Source: Struthidea cinerea (taxonomy: Eukaryota > Chordata > Aves > Passeriformes > Corcoracidae). From it: a DNA stretch of 64,000 nucleotides. Position 1 is the stretch's first letter. Every line of letters starts with the position of its first letter. Made by a program: the position numbers and the translations under genes. The notes under the pieces are model-generated. The model was not told the origin of the DNA and ran no database searches. It was given only the letters and a program-made list of their open reading frames with translations. Shown here one piece after another: positions 12,470 to 23,088 of the stretch. Where the stretch lies: positions 1,175,552 through 1,239,551 of the forward strand of contig VZTI01005237.1 of assembly GCA_013397865.1 (NCBI GenBank), written 5' to 3'.

Positions 12470-12563
12470 GCACCCTGGGATACTGGAAGGTGTCCCTGCC
12501 ATGGAAAGAGAGGGTCTTTAAGATCCCTTCCAACGCAAAGCTTTTCATGATTCTGTGATTCAG
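12470..12563 (+). mobile_element. Short CR1 LINE 3' tail
   Basis: A truncated sense CR1 tail: 'ctgggatactggaaggtgtc', 'gggtctttaagatcccttcc', and the terminal 'catgattctgtgatt'. It begins about 140 bases after the LTR-like block. It shares the 'ggaaggtgtccctgcc' region with the copy at 7425-7735 but carries small deletions. Confidence 0.85.
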
Positions 12564-14249
12564 CTGGTGACCATGAAACGAGCTCAACACTCTCCCTCCC
12601 AGCTCTGTTGACTCCTCACTACCAGGAGTAGTAAAACATGTTTTTGTCAGTAAACTACAGCGCTGTGACTCAGCCCCTGGCACACAGGGTGCAGTCACCG
12701 TGTGTACAGTAACACGGTGCCATATTTAGAGTTTCTGACCATAACCACACTTGCAAAAACTGCATTAGATCAGCAGCCAGTTTCCCGGACTCCCACTCCT
12801 TGTTTCTGACTTCAGGAATTCAGATTATTTGTCTTGTACCAAATAAAGTTGCTTAGGAGATAAAACAGTAAGACGGAAAAACAGAAGGGCCTAACAATTA
12901 GCTTTAATCTGGTCTGTCTTGAATAGATAATGCTTATAGAGGAAAACAGCAGATAGTAAAGACAAAAAAAAATAGCAGCAAATTGAAACCTAACATGAAA
13001 ATAAACCTTTTCCCTTGATTTTTATTTTTAAACTTTGAATGCTATCCTTAGCAGCACGTAAGTAATTTTCAGAAGTGTTGTCCAATTCTCATTAACTATA
13101 TTTGTCCTCATTAAGGCTGCCTGTAAATATCAGCATAGGCAGAGGAGAAGACCCACAGAGGAAGGTGTCTGAGTTTGCACAGTGGCTACTGCTGTCTTCT
13201 GCACTCAGCTCTCACGAGGGAATGTTGCAGCTGGCCTAGTTCAAGATATTTTTTTTCCATAAAGAGCAGGTCTGCTGCAGTGTAAAGACTCACTTAGTTT
13301 CCTTTTGTTGGTTTTTTTTTTGTTGTTGTTGTTTGTTTGGTCTTTTGTTTTGTTTGTTTGTTTTTGGGTTTTTTTTTTTAGTTTTTTTTTAATAACTTCA
13401 GGTATTGCTGGTAGGATGAAGAAAGTCAAGAGACTCAATCACACAGGATGTTTTGGGATTAGAGAGGATCAGAAGCTCATGCTTTCATTGCAAGAGAGAG
13501 TGTTTGACAGTGAGACCAGATGAGATCAAAGATACCTGTCCTGGGAAAAGAAAGGCAGATAAACATCGTCAGTTAGAGAAGGCGACGAGTGCTGGGTCAG
13601 GGGATCCGGGACGTATCAGATAACTCTGACCTAGGTCCCAAAACATCTCCTGCCTGCAAGGAAAGGGAGGCCTAGACAGGTGTATTTATTATTTTGTCTA
13701 CACTTGTTTCTTTCCCATGCCATTTCAGAGAGAATCACCTGCACACAGCTGCTCCCAGGGAATTGCAGGGATAACACCTGCGGGGTTGAGACTCTAAGAA
13801 GAAAAGCACAGACATCAAGTCCAAAAGGTCACGGCTAGTCCTGTGGTTTTAGGGCAGCTGCACCAGAGAGCTTCACTGCCTCGAATACTCTGCCAGGCAC
13901 CGAAGGAGAGAGTGTCCCAGCAGATGAGATCTGGCACAGAGGCCAGGGGAAGTCTAGAGTCTGGGAGAGCTGCCCTGGAGAGCAGCAACTGAAGCCTTTC
14001 CAGTGTCCACTCACTTGTCCATTGTCGTTGGCAGAGGGCACAGCACTGGCACACCCTGATCAGTGCAGTACTGAGTGACCTCTGCATAGCAGAAACTAAG
14101 TCAATCCACCCTGAAGGCAAAACTGGGTTGGAAAACTGCTCAGCATATTCTTTTCTTTATTTCTTAGTCATTCTTTTAATGAATATACACAGCTTCTACA
14201 AGGAGGGGGGTTTGTTTTGTCTTTGTTTTGGTTTTTTTTTTCATTTTTA
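12564..14249. other. Unique non-coding sequence
   Basis: No gene recognised. Minus-strand frames at 13815-14120 (up to 101 codons) lack any identifiable domain. Apart from the T/G tract listed separately, no repeat is recognised. Confidence 0.6.
13300..13391. repeat. T/TTG-rich simple repeat
   Basis: A stretch of poly-T broken by TTG and TTTG units. On the minus strand it reads as an A-rich CAA/CAAA tract. The two frames through it give only Phe/Val or Lys/Asn/Thr low-complexity peptides. Confidence 0.88.
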
Positions 14250-14511
14250 TAGAAATCACAGAATGGCTTGGGTTGGAAGGGACCTTAAAGATTGTCTAGT
14301 TCCAACCCCTCGCCATGGGCAAGGATGTCTCCCTGTAGATCACCTTGCTCCAAGTCCCATCCAGAATGACTTTGGACACTTCCAGGGATCCAGGGGCAGT
14401 CACAGCTTCTCTGGGCACCCTGTGCCAGGGCCTCACCACCCTCACAGGGAAGAACTGTTTCCTAACAACCAACCTAAATCTCCCTTTTTTAGTTTAAATG
14501 ATTGCCCCTTG
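14250..14511 (-). mobile_element. CR1 LINE 3' fragment
   Basis: Antisense CR1 tail immediately after a T-rich tract. On the plus strand it reads 'aatcacagaatggcttgg', 'ttggaagggaccttaaagat', 'ccatgggcaaggatgtc', 'gacacttccagggatccagg' and 'ctctgggcaccctgtgccag', and fades near 'gattgccccttg'. It is more diverged than the 7.4 and 45 kb copies. The plus-strand 150-codon frame at 14128-14580 is mostly an antisense read of this element. Confidence 0.9.
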
Positions 14512-17500
14512 AAAACAAAAGATAACAGTAAAAACGGTCATAAAAGGAAATTGGCTTTTGCCCTGTTTGGTTTAGTTTAAGTGCTGGGTTTTGAAGAATC
14601 CTCTCAATAGCACTGATAGATCCTACTGACCTGATTCCTATGGGTCCATTTCCAGGGCAGGGAAACAGTTGTGTCCAGCTATCCAACTGAGACTGAAACA
14701 AGAAAAAAATCAGAACTGCGACTATTAGGACACTTAGCAGCACTGCTATGTTACAGCAGACCCCAGAAATCCTTTAGGTGGGCTCCCTCTCCTTTCCACC
14801 CTCTTCTCCAGACTACAAAAAGCCCAGAACTGCTCTGGGTCACCCGCCAGCTCTCTGGAGGCTGGCAGCTCCAGGAGAGGGGGCTGGCTGGCTCTGGCCT
14901 CTCTGTTTGTTTTCTGGGAAGTCAGGCTTGGTCAAGTGGAATGAATCTTGTGTTCATTTTAAGAAAGTTTATATTTGACTCCGGTAGGGCTGGGGAGGAG
15001 GTGAATGATAGGAAGAGGAGGGAAGGACCAGAGACCTTGTGGAGCTGCCCCCACAACACCACAAGCAGCCCCATGGCCAAGGCAGCAAGAAGATGAAGCA
15101 AAGCACCAAAATCAAACATTCCTGTTGATGTTTTTTCTTTCTTCAAAGCTGAGAGATGACTCTGAAGCTAAATCCAGCTCTCACTCCACAACTGACCTTG
15201 TAGCTCATGAAAAAATGTAAACTAAATCTCCTACTTTTAAAAATCGTCTTCTAAACTGTGGAAAAAAACCAATTCCTAATGTTGTAGCACAACCTGACTC
15301 ATCCTGCAGTAACAATCTCTATTTTCTACCCACACCTTGTGGAACTCAAAGTCTCATCTGCCACGGCTGCCTGCAAGACAAAGCAAGGGGACGCTTTTTT
15401 CATGCGGTTCTTGGAGCCATTCTGCTGGGACAAGGCACAGAGTGGAAGTGGAGAAAGGAGCTGAACTAGCCTGCACTTTCACACCAGTTTTGCACAGTTG
15501 TATAAAGCACTTCTAAAATTTTTTAGGCTGTATCCTCAAAGCAGGATAACAGAAAGAGTTGGTGCAAATCCGCAGCTTTGCATCTTTTGCAGGGCATCAT
15601 TCCCTGCCCGGGAACTGTGTGGAGGGAGTGTCAGCAATCCTGCCTTGGCTGCTCGCAGAGGAAGCAGTAAATGGAGATGCTCTGTGCAGACTCCGCATTC
15701 CCCATGCGGTGTAAACCAAAACCAGTTCCTGCAATTCTCTGCAATAATATAGGAGGTTTGCTGGCTGCTTCTCCCATCCGTCTCCTGTGGGTATAGACTC
15801 CTGGCCTCTGAGGAAACCGAGAATGACATCCTTCTAGATTTATAATCACAGGGATTTATAAAATACAGTGTTGTTGTTAGGTGCCTTGGAGTGAAAGGGG
15901 AAAATAAATAAATAAACTACATGGGCGTCGCCACTGGAAAAAAAAAAATCTGATCTCAATCAACCAACCACATTTACTACTCTGCATCCATGGCCAGGCT
16001 CACTTCATAAACCACCCCTGTCAGCCCTTCATTCTTTCCAATACTTCTTAGGAGCATCCATCTTCTTCAACACAACATCCCTGATTTCAAAAGCCAGACA
16101 CAAATTAATTCCGGGAATCCTATGGCGGGGAGACATTAAAACCCATTTAGAGGTTTCTGAGGAAGCCTCTCTCCATGCCTATTTCAGGCAGCTCAGCCCC
16201 GGCGTGGCTCGCTGGAGCCAGCCTGGAGGAGCAGGAGGTCACAGGTCTGCGGCGGATTGCAGGATATTCCAGCCTGGGATGAGGCAGCCACGGAGGGGAT
16301 GTCTCTGTGGAAGGCTGGGAGGAGGACACTGGGCAGATCTCTGTTGTAGGAACTAAATTAAATATTTCTTTTATTATCTTTTTAACTCCTTCATTCTAAA
16401 TCAAGGCATTTAATCTCACAAGGTTCTTTTCCAGAGACCAGCGACCTTCAAGATTTCTGCTCCAACTCTCCATGGCTAGGAAGAAGAAAAGTGGAATAAA
16501 AAGGAGGGGCAGTTGAGCCTCTGTGCTCAGAAGAAATGTGGCTAACACATCTCCTGGGGCCTGAAGAAAGAAAGAGGCTTCCTATAGATTTGGGGGGTTA
16601 AATTACCCCTCAGGGTTAGGTGTTAAGAAGCAGCTCTCCTTCCAACATGTACATATTTATTATTGTTAAGTATCTCACTGGCTCTCTTTTTGAGTGGCTG
16701 TGTTAAGATGTGCAAATGGCTGGGAGGACAAGGACAGGGACCTGTCCCGTGACTCACCTGGCCTGCAGTCAGGAGGGTCCACGGGTCACACATCAGCTGC
16801 ACCACAGTCGCCGGGTTGCACTTTAGCAGCTGGCACAGAGCATTACAGCACATTTTCTTCTCTCTAGCTCATAAAAATCATGCATTTTGTCAATAACCCC
16901 ACCTATTTTTATATTAACTTTATGGGGACGACTTTTTTTCCGGGTATTGTCAAACCTTGCTTCAGACAATCCATGGGTAAAATAAACATTTCCTGAAGAT
17001 ACATTTCCTTCCTTTGTGCTTCAGAAGAGGAAGAACACCTTGTCCTAAGCGGATATGGTGAAAGGTTTGGGTTGTTTCAGGGAATTGACCATCATTTGGA
17101 GCTAAGCTCACGCCTTCATTTGTGACTTACCTGCTATTTTTAAGAGCAGAGAAGAGCACTCAGTGTCATGTCCACCTTTTAGGACTGGTGTGGTCAATAC
17201 TCAGCAATGGCCTCCAAACCCCCTGGATCCACACCCACATCTGCAGTGGATGTTGCTGAACACTCCCCATCTTCAGCAAGGACCAACCCAAAATCTCAGC
17301 CCTGCAATGCACTGATATTTTCAGTCCAAACAATGATAGAATAGACATTTTTTTAAGGGTGAAGACGGACAAAAAAGTATTATTTAGAACCCCTGGAGGC
17401 CTAGGATTCAGACAGCTCATTTTAGTAGATTTTAGAGCTCCATTAATGCTTTTCTTTGTGTTAGTCAAAGGACAGGACCTGTTCTTGCCTATTATAGAGG

Positions 17501-18664
17501 CCTATAGCTTGCCTTTGGCAAGTCCACTTTAGCTGGTTACACCTCAGTTTCCAAACTACACCAGGAGAACAAAGAGAGCTGCCTGCCTCCTTCCACACCT
17601 GGGGCTAAATGCTTTTTGACCATAACAGACAGGAACTGCTATTAGAAATCTGCCTTACAGACCATGTCTATAAATGCTTGAGAAGACAGGCTCAAAAGCA
17701 ATGTCTCAGGGAACAGAAACTAAATGCGAAGGAACAGAAACTGAATTCCTTGAAAGATCTATAAGGAAAAAAACACAACAGACACATTAATTATTCAGCA
17801 AAACTCAGATGTCCATTAATGGCCACTTAGACAGTGTTTTGGCAGGATATCCTATTTACTGTACCGCTCTTGTATGCCTGTACCTTGCTTTGGTGTGTTT
17901 GTGAGCCATTTCTGCTCCTGTCAATGGGGTGAGGCTCTGCAGCTCCCCAGCTCCTTATGGGCACTCCCTATTACCACACCAGCTCCAAAAGCCAGCACCC
18001 AAAAAGCCTTCCATGGACCACTGAACAACAAAACCAAGCCATCAGCCCTGGGAAGAAAGGAACTGTGGCAGATATACTTTTGTTTTCAGCTGTAAATCAG
18101 TGAAGCCTCGTTTTACTGAAATGCGGGATCAGATCCTTGTCTCTGCCACCCAGCAAAGCTTTGTGAGGTGACAGAGATCAGGATCTGGCCAAGGAACACG
18201 GGAAGCTTGGAGAAGTCATATTCCATGCTCTTGGGTGCCGCCTGCAGGCTTTGGAACTTCAGGTTTCAAACCCACATCGAATGTAGGCACTTGTGGAATA
18301 AAAAGGGGACTTATTACATTAAAATTCTAGAGAAATCAAGACTTGAACATATTAGCTTCTTTTGAATCAGTTTTGAGTAAGCAAAAGATGAGGTGGGTAT
18401 TTTTTTCTCACAATGAGTCTTCACGATGATTTAAACCCCCAAAATAAAATTTAATTAACAATCCAGAGGGCCGTAAACACAAGGAGATCAGCCTGGGAGG
18501 AAACACATGCAGGAATATCCCCAGATGTTGCTCTCTCTAACACAATATTCTGCTTTGACCTCACAGACTGTCAGCCACACAAGTGCCTTTGAGGATACTC
18601 ATTCCAGCCCCAAAAGGTAGACCACATACAGAGATTTACAGAGTTGCTGCTATTTTCAAGCTCT
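14512..18664. other. Unique non-coding sequence
   Basis: No gene recognised. Open frames up to 141 codons (14671-15096, plus) are overlapped by equally long frames on the other strand and lack domains. A 21-base-period direct repeat of 'ggaacagaaact' sits at 17710-17742, and a short inverted repeat (CTTGCC/GGCAAG) at about 17508-17522. Confidence 0.6.
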
Positions 18665-18693
18665 TTTTTCCCTTCCCCCCCCCTCCCCCCCCC
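18665..18693. repeat. C-rich pyrimidine tract
   Basis: An almost pure C run with a few T. It could serve as a polypyrimidine tract for the AG at 18729-18730 (see the findings), or it may simply be low-complexity DNA. Confidence 0.85.
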
Positions 18694-18730
18694 ATTCATT
18701 TTTGTAATGCTTCATGCTCCTGGACTACAG

Positions 18731-19177
18731 AAGTCCAGAGGCTCTGGCCTCAGTGTCCACAGACAACCTCACCAAAGCTGTGATAACAGAGCAGGACGGG
18801 AATGTGCCACCTGGTCACACGGATTGGAGCTACCTGCCCATGGCCTAGGGCTCTCCTGGAGGTCTGGCACCATTAGTGCCTTCCTTCACCCCTTTGTTCT
18901 CCATCTTTTTCATGAGACCTCGGAACGGTTTCCCAGAAGGCTCAGCATTTGTTCTGGCAGCCGTCCATATTTTGCTTCCTCGCAGTCCTCTGGGTCTGAG
19001 GCTGCCGCTGTCTCCCCTCCTGCTCCCGGTCCCACCACTTCCTCCCCGCGTCCCGTGCCTGAGGTAGGACTCGGCTCATAATGACCCAGTTAAAAAAACA
19101 CAGGTTATTTGTTTACGGAGCACATTGCACTCTCGAGCCCAAAACAGCTCAGAGGGGACGTGGGGGCCCCTCCTCGG
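18731..19177 (+). other. Possible non-coding exon (speculative)
   Basis: The block lies between an acceptor-like site (the C/T tract at 18662-18693, then no AG until CTACAG at 18725-18730) and a strong donor-like site (CGG followed by GTAAGT at 19178-19183). It is GC-richer than its surroundings and holds several CpG. The plus-strand frame of 145 codons stops at 19081 and shows no known domain, so if it is transcribed it is more likely a non-coding or UTR exon. Splice-like words arise often by chance, so this is a pointer only. Confidence 0.15.
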
Positions 19178-19183
19178 GTAAGT

Positions 19184-20129
19184 AAAAGTAGTTTCTGGTA
19201 CTCAGCTCACTTGGGCTGTGCTGGGGATGTGGGATTTGCCCTGGGATTGTGTGTGCAGGGGCTGTAGGGAATGGCAGCACCTCCTGCTCCCCAGGAGTGC
19301 CACAGGGGATCCATCAGGGGCACAGGAGGGTGCGGGGTGGGCGACTACTGAGTCCCCTGTATGGCCCTTTACCTGTTCTGAAACAGGTGATGAGCAGAAG
19401 ATAAAACAGAAGGGGAAGGAGTAAAAAAATTTCAACAGGGGAAAAATTGATTTACCTTTTCTGATGATCTCAGACCCAGCCAGTGTTGGATCCTGAATGT
19501 TTTGACCTGTGACATTGATGGCCATTAAAATGTAGCTTTCAAATTCCTGTTTCCTTATTAAAAAAGAAGGTTGCGTTACCCACCTTCCCCTATCAATATA
19601 TACCCATTTCTATAAAGAACAGTAGGTTTTTTCAAAATGGATCCATAATGGTTTTCATGTTTTTGCCAGCTTGATTGAAACTGCAAATACTGATTTGGTT
19701 TTAAAATTTATAGAATCATAATAAAGTTGGAAAGTTACTGGTTTACTGGTTGGTTGAGTTTTTCTTTAAACTTTTTAACTGGGGGTTATATGTCTTGTGT
19801 AAATATAAAAGAAAAATGAAAAGAATAAAAAGAGGGAATAGGAAAAATCAACAAGAAATACAGAAATGGTAAGTCTGTAAAAAGACTATATTAATTTAAA
19901 ACCTTTTTTTTCTCCAGAAAAATGAAACCTTTTACTACTCTAAGAATTTTTCATGGAAATTGCTGCATTGTCCACCTGACTATACTCAACTTAAAAAAAT
20001 TGTACTTCAAGAATACATTTTAACCATCACTCGTAAAACACAGTCTTTTCTCCTTTTCAGTGCTTCCTCTCATATGTCAAGTCTCCACCAGAAGTTCAAG
20101 GCCCTTCTCACTGAAGAAGAAAAAAGAGA
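19184..20129. other. Unique sequence, AT-rich in its second half
   Basis: No gene. From about 19600 to 20040 the sequence is AT-rich with A- and T-runs. A minus-strand frame of 107 codons (19202-19525) has no recognised domain. Confidence 0.6.
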
Positions 20130-20450
20130 ATGAGACAGAAGCGAGAGCGAGCGAGATTGAAAAAGGAGGGGACGGGAACAGCCCTGACACAGCAGAATTG
20201 GGAACGGTTCAGTGTCCTGTTGAAAATCTCCGGAGGGAGCCACCGAAATACACCAGTGTGCCGAGCGCCTGGCCAGTGGGGGTTTATGGGGCACACGGAA
20301 CACCAGCGGGGCAGGGAGCCAGTTGGCAGCACAGCAGAGCTCACAGGGATGCCGGGCCCAGCACCGGGAACGGGCAGGAAACAAAACCAGCAGCAGGCAC
20401 CGCACGGGTGCAGCCCTGAGCGGCCCAGCTGCACTTACGGATTGACACAG
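20130..20450. promoter_or_regulatory. Short CpG-rich island
   Basis: I count 18 CpG between about 20140 and 20440, against few or none per 300 bases in the DNA on either side, and the segment is visibly GC-rich. Four long overlapping open frames (two on each strand, up to 172 codons on the minus strand at 20070-20588) reflect scarce stop codons in GC-rich sequence. Their translations are rich in Arg, Pro, Cys and Ser and resemble no family I know. It could be a small CpG island marking an unannotated promoter or exon, or a GC-rich remnant of a repeat. A GTAAGT word on the minus strand (complement of ACTTAC at about 20433-20438) could be a donor. Confidence 0.3.
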
Positions 20451-22087
20451 GGGGAGGAGATGTCCAGCTGGCCATTGCCAATTAGGTTCTGGATTTTCAT
20501 AGGGATCTGAGTGATATGTTGTTTCTGCTTTAGGTTGAGACTTTTCTCTTACTGCCTCTTTCTCTAGAGAAAGAAAAACACCAGCCAAACCCTCTAAAAT
20601 AAGGCCATTCTTCCTATTAGGAGACTTTTCTTCTGAAGGAGCAAGACCTAGATCTAGAAGGGTTTAGGGAAAGCATTATGATTTCTTTTCTCCTCTTATA
20701 GAAATCCAGAAACTTAAGGGTTAACATCCATGTGAGAATGTGTGGGAGCAAAAAACATGGATTAAAGGTCTATCTTTAAGGAGAATTTTTTCATCCAGAG
20801 CATCCCAGTGAACTCTCCACCATCACTAACACTAATTTTACTGGAGAGCTACGAGCCCACAGTGACTAAAGAATAGGCAAGACACCAAAAAAAGAGGTCC
20901 AAGGAACCAAACTACGTCAAGAACTCCAGTGGAGGGGATCTCTGTGGGTAAGCGCAGTCTACCTGTGCTGGCTCCAGCAGCACTCCAACCAGTGCCAAGC
21001 CCTGTAGCTGTATCAGCACATCGCACACCTGTTCCTTCAGTGTCAAAAATCTCCTTTTTACCTCAGCTTGTTATAGATCTGGTCAAGCCTGGTCTTCTGT
21101 TACTTTTGAAATCAGCAGGAAAAATCTAGTGTGGGAGAGGATCAAACCTATTTCCCTGTCTCCAGCTTCTACGAAATGCCTGACTATCCTCGTGCAATGC
21201 AACCTGAAGGCCTCCACTCTGACCAGTCCCATTCCTTCAGCCACTTGGCTTATTCTCTGGTGTTTGTATCCTGGAGTCCCAGCAGCAGCAAAAACAGCTG
21301 CCAACATCCTGGGAATATCTGCCTTGGAATCTCAACTACTGTGTGAAGCTGCTGCTCTCCAGTTTGAGATTTGTGTTTGCAAAGGAAATCTGTCCAACAA
21401 CAACATCGAGAGAGGAAAAAAGGAGGAAAACGGGCTTTATATAACAGAATTAACAGAGCTGTTGCAATAGTAACGTGAAGTTAACAGGCAACTTTTCCTC
21501 CTCCTTCTCTGCCCCCACCCCAATCTCCTCCTCTAACAGCAGTTTCATTTGTTTTTGTTTCCAAGCTTCTTTTACTGGCCATTCACACAGCCCCGCTCCC
21601 TTTGTCTAATTTGGATCTTGAAGTTCCATGCAACAGACTCTTGCTGTAACTGTAAATCTTTTTATGGCCCTTCTGCCTCTGAACTGTAAAAGCAATGCCA
21701 CTGTAAGCTGCCTAAATGGGTCGTAAATCCACTTAGTGCACTGAATGAGGGAAAAAAAAAAGATTTTAAGGGAAAGAAGGAAAAAAAAAGGCAAACTAAG
21801 GTGGCTGGAGGGACACAGGGGAAAAAAACCCAAGAATGTACTTGCTAAATGGAACCAAAAGAACGGGAGTCAAAGGGAAAATATGAACACTGAGGTGGGG
21901 GGAAGGATGAAATAACGCATCTTGGTGGTAAAAACAAACGGTTTCTGCAGGGCTGCGCAGTTCATTAACACCCAGCGGTTTACGGGACGACATTGGTTGC
22001 CCTCTCCACTCCTGTTGGCACCGCTGGGATCTGGGAGCACCAGGAGAGTCTGTGAGCCTGCTAGCAGCTAATAGACTCTTTTTCCAC
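20451..22087. other. Unique non-coding sequence
   Basis: No gene recognised. Plus-strand frames near 21129-21470 (up to 113 codons) are in two competing registers without a domain. Poly-A-rich tracts lie at about 21750-21790. Confidence 0.6.
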
Positions 22088-22225
22088 TGGGTGGTCCAGG
22101 GACTGGTATCTGGGTCTAATTCCAGCTCTTTTGCACTGCCTGGCTTCCAGTTTTAGTTGTGGCTCTGTGTCTCAGTTTATTCCATCCTGTAAATGGGAGA
22201 TAAAGATATTCCCCTTGTTTGCAAA
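22088..22225 (+). mobile_element. MIR-type SINE remnant
   Basis: MIR landmarks occur in order: 'gggtctaattccagctctt' at about 22111 (the B-box and 'ccagctctgcc' region of MIR), then 'ctctgtgtctcagttt' near 22163, then 'cctgtaaatgggagataaagatattcccc' near 22186-22214. In MIR the last two blocks are 'tgtgcctcagtttcc' and 'ctgtaaaatggggataat'. The copy is sense-oriented, heavily mutated and lacks most of the A-box half. MIR and CORE-SINEs stopped moving long before birds diversified, so this is a very old insertion. Confidence 0.72.
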
Positions 22226-22389
22226 CTGTTTTGAGAGCTGCTTAAATGCCACCAAGGAAGGGGCAGAACCAATTCCTGTGGCAGTCAATAGCAACAGTTT
22301 AATTTGTTTCTGTAGAAGCAGAACTAGCCCAAAATGGGCCACTTTTGTCTACGTAATTTATTGCATTTATCATCATGGTATCTGAGCTC

Positions 22390-22475
22390 TGAGAGTATTA
22401 TCCAAATTCCACTGAATTCACCGAGTGTCTTTTCCACTGCTTTCAATAAGTTTTGGATTTGACCCCAAAGTCACT
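22390..22475. repeat. Old amniote repeat fragment (unnamed family)
   Basis: The block reads 'tccaaattccactgaattca', then 'cttttccactgctttcaata', then 'ttttggatttgacccc'. This fits the shape of a very old repeat common in turtles, crocodiles and birds, built from near-palindromic '..ccattgacttcaatgg..' units. I cannot name the family with certainty. Similar fragments sit near 33660, 38445, 27570 and 8970. Confidence 0.35.
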
Positions 22476-22935
22476 AAAAAAAACCCAAACCTGAGGAATA
22501 TGTCAAAAGAATGTAAGTGGGTGTGAGTTGAAATTGAGGAGTTCGGAGACGGGGAACAGTAGCTATTTAAAGACCAAGTTTGCTACTGAGTGTTCCCTTT
22601 TAATAGGGTTATATAAATACATTCCCGTCTCAATACATGTGGAAAAACAGGCAGTGAGGTGAGACTCTATTGCTTTATTTCTTAGGGGAAATATTGTGCA
22701 TAGCTGAACTACCCCTTCCCCCTTCCTCACCCACCACCCACAGTCCCTGGAAGCCTTCAGCAGCTGTGTATGGTGTGAAGAGGCACATCCGGCAGCACTG
22801 AGAGAGTTAAAAAGTTCACAGCTCTGCCATTAAAATAAAGCCCCTGTTTTCACTGCATTCTCACTTTGCCTTACAGACTTGATCTGAATTTTGGCACTCA
22901 GCATGTCAGAATGGGAGGGGAGACTGGTTATGCCT

Positions 22936-22957
22936 TTTATTATTATTATTATTATTT
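22936..22957. repeat. (TTA)n microsatellite
   Basis: About six TTA units ending in TTTTA. Confidence 0.85.
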
Positions 22958-23012
22958 TATTGGTCTGCTTCTTTGCAAGGAAAAGAGGAGGGGGAAAAAT
23001 GTTCTTGCTTGG

Positions 23013-23088
23013 CTTTCTGTGAAGACCAAATGAATTTCAGTACAGAAGTACTGAATTTGTACTTTCTGTGAAGTACAAATGAATTTCC
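23013..23088 (+). repeat. 49-bp-period direct duplication with central palindrome
   Basis: A 27-base unit, CTTTCTGTGAAG followed by two variable bases and CAAATGAATTTC, occurs at 23013-23039 and again at 23062-23088 with two adjacent mismatches. Between them lies a perfect hairpin, CAGTAC-AGAA-GTACTG, at about 23039-23054. It looks like a replication-slippage or template-switch duplication. Confidence 0.8.

Noticed and set aside
14128..14580. 150-codon plus-strand open frame
   Set aside because: Most of it is antisense CR1, and the same peptide style recurs at the other CR1 copies.
19705..19735. 'atagaatcataataaagttgg' resembling a CR1 terminus
   Set aside because: The similarity ends after about 25 bases and no CR1 body follows.
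20070..20588. 172-codon minus-strand open frame, the longest in the window
   Set aside because: It lies in CpG-rich, stop-poor DNA with equally open frames on the other strand, has no domain that I recognise and no supporting splice or promoter context.
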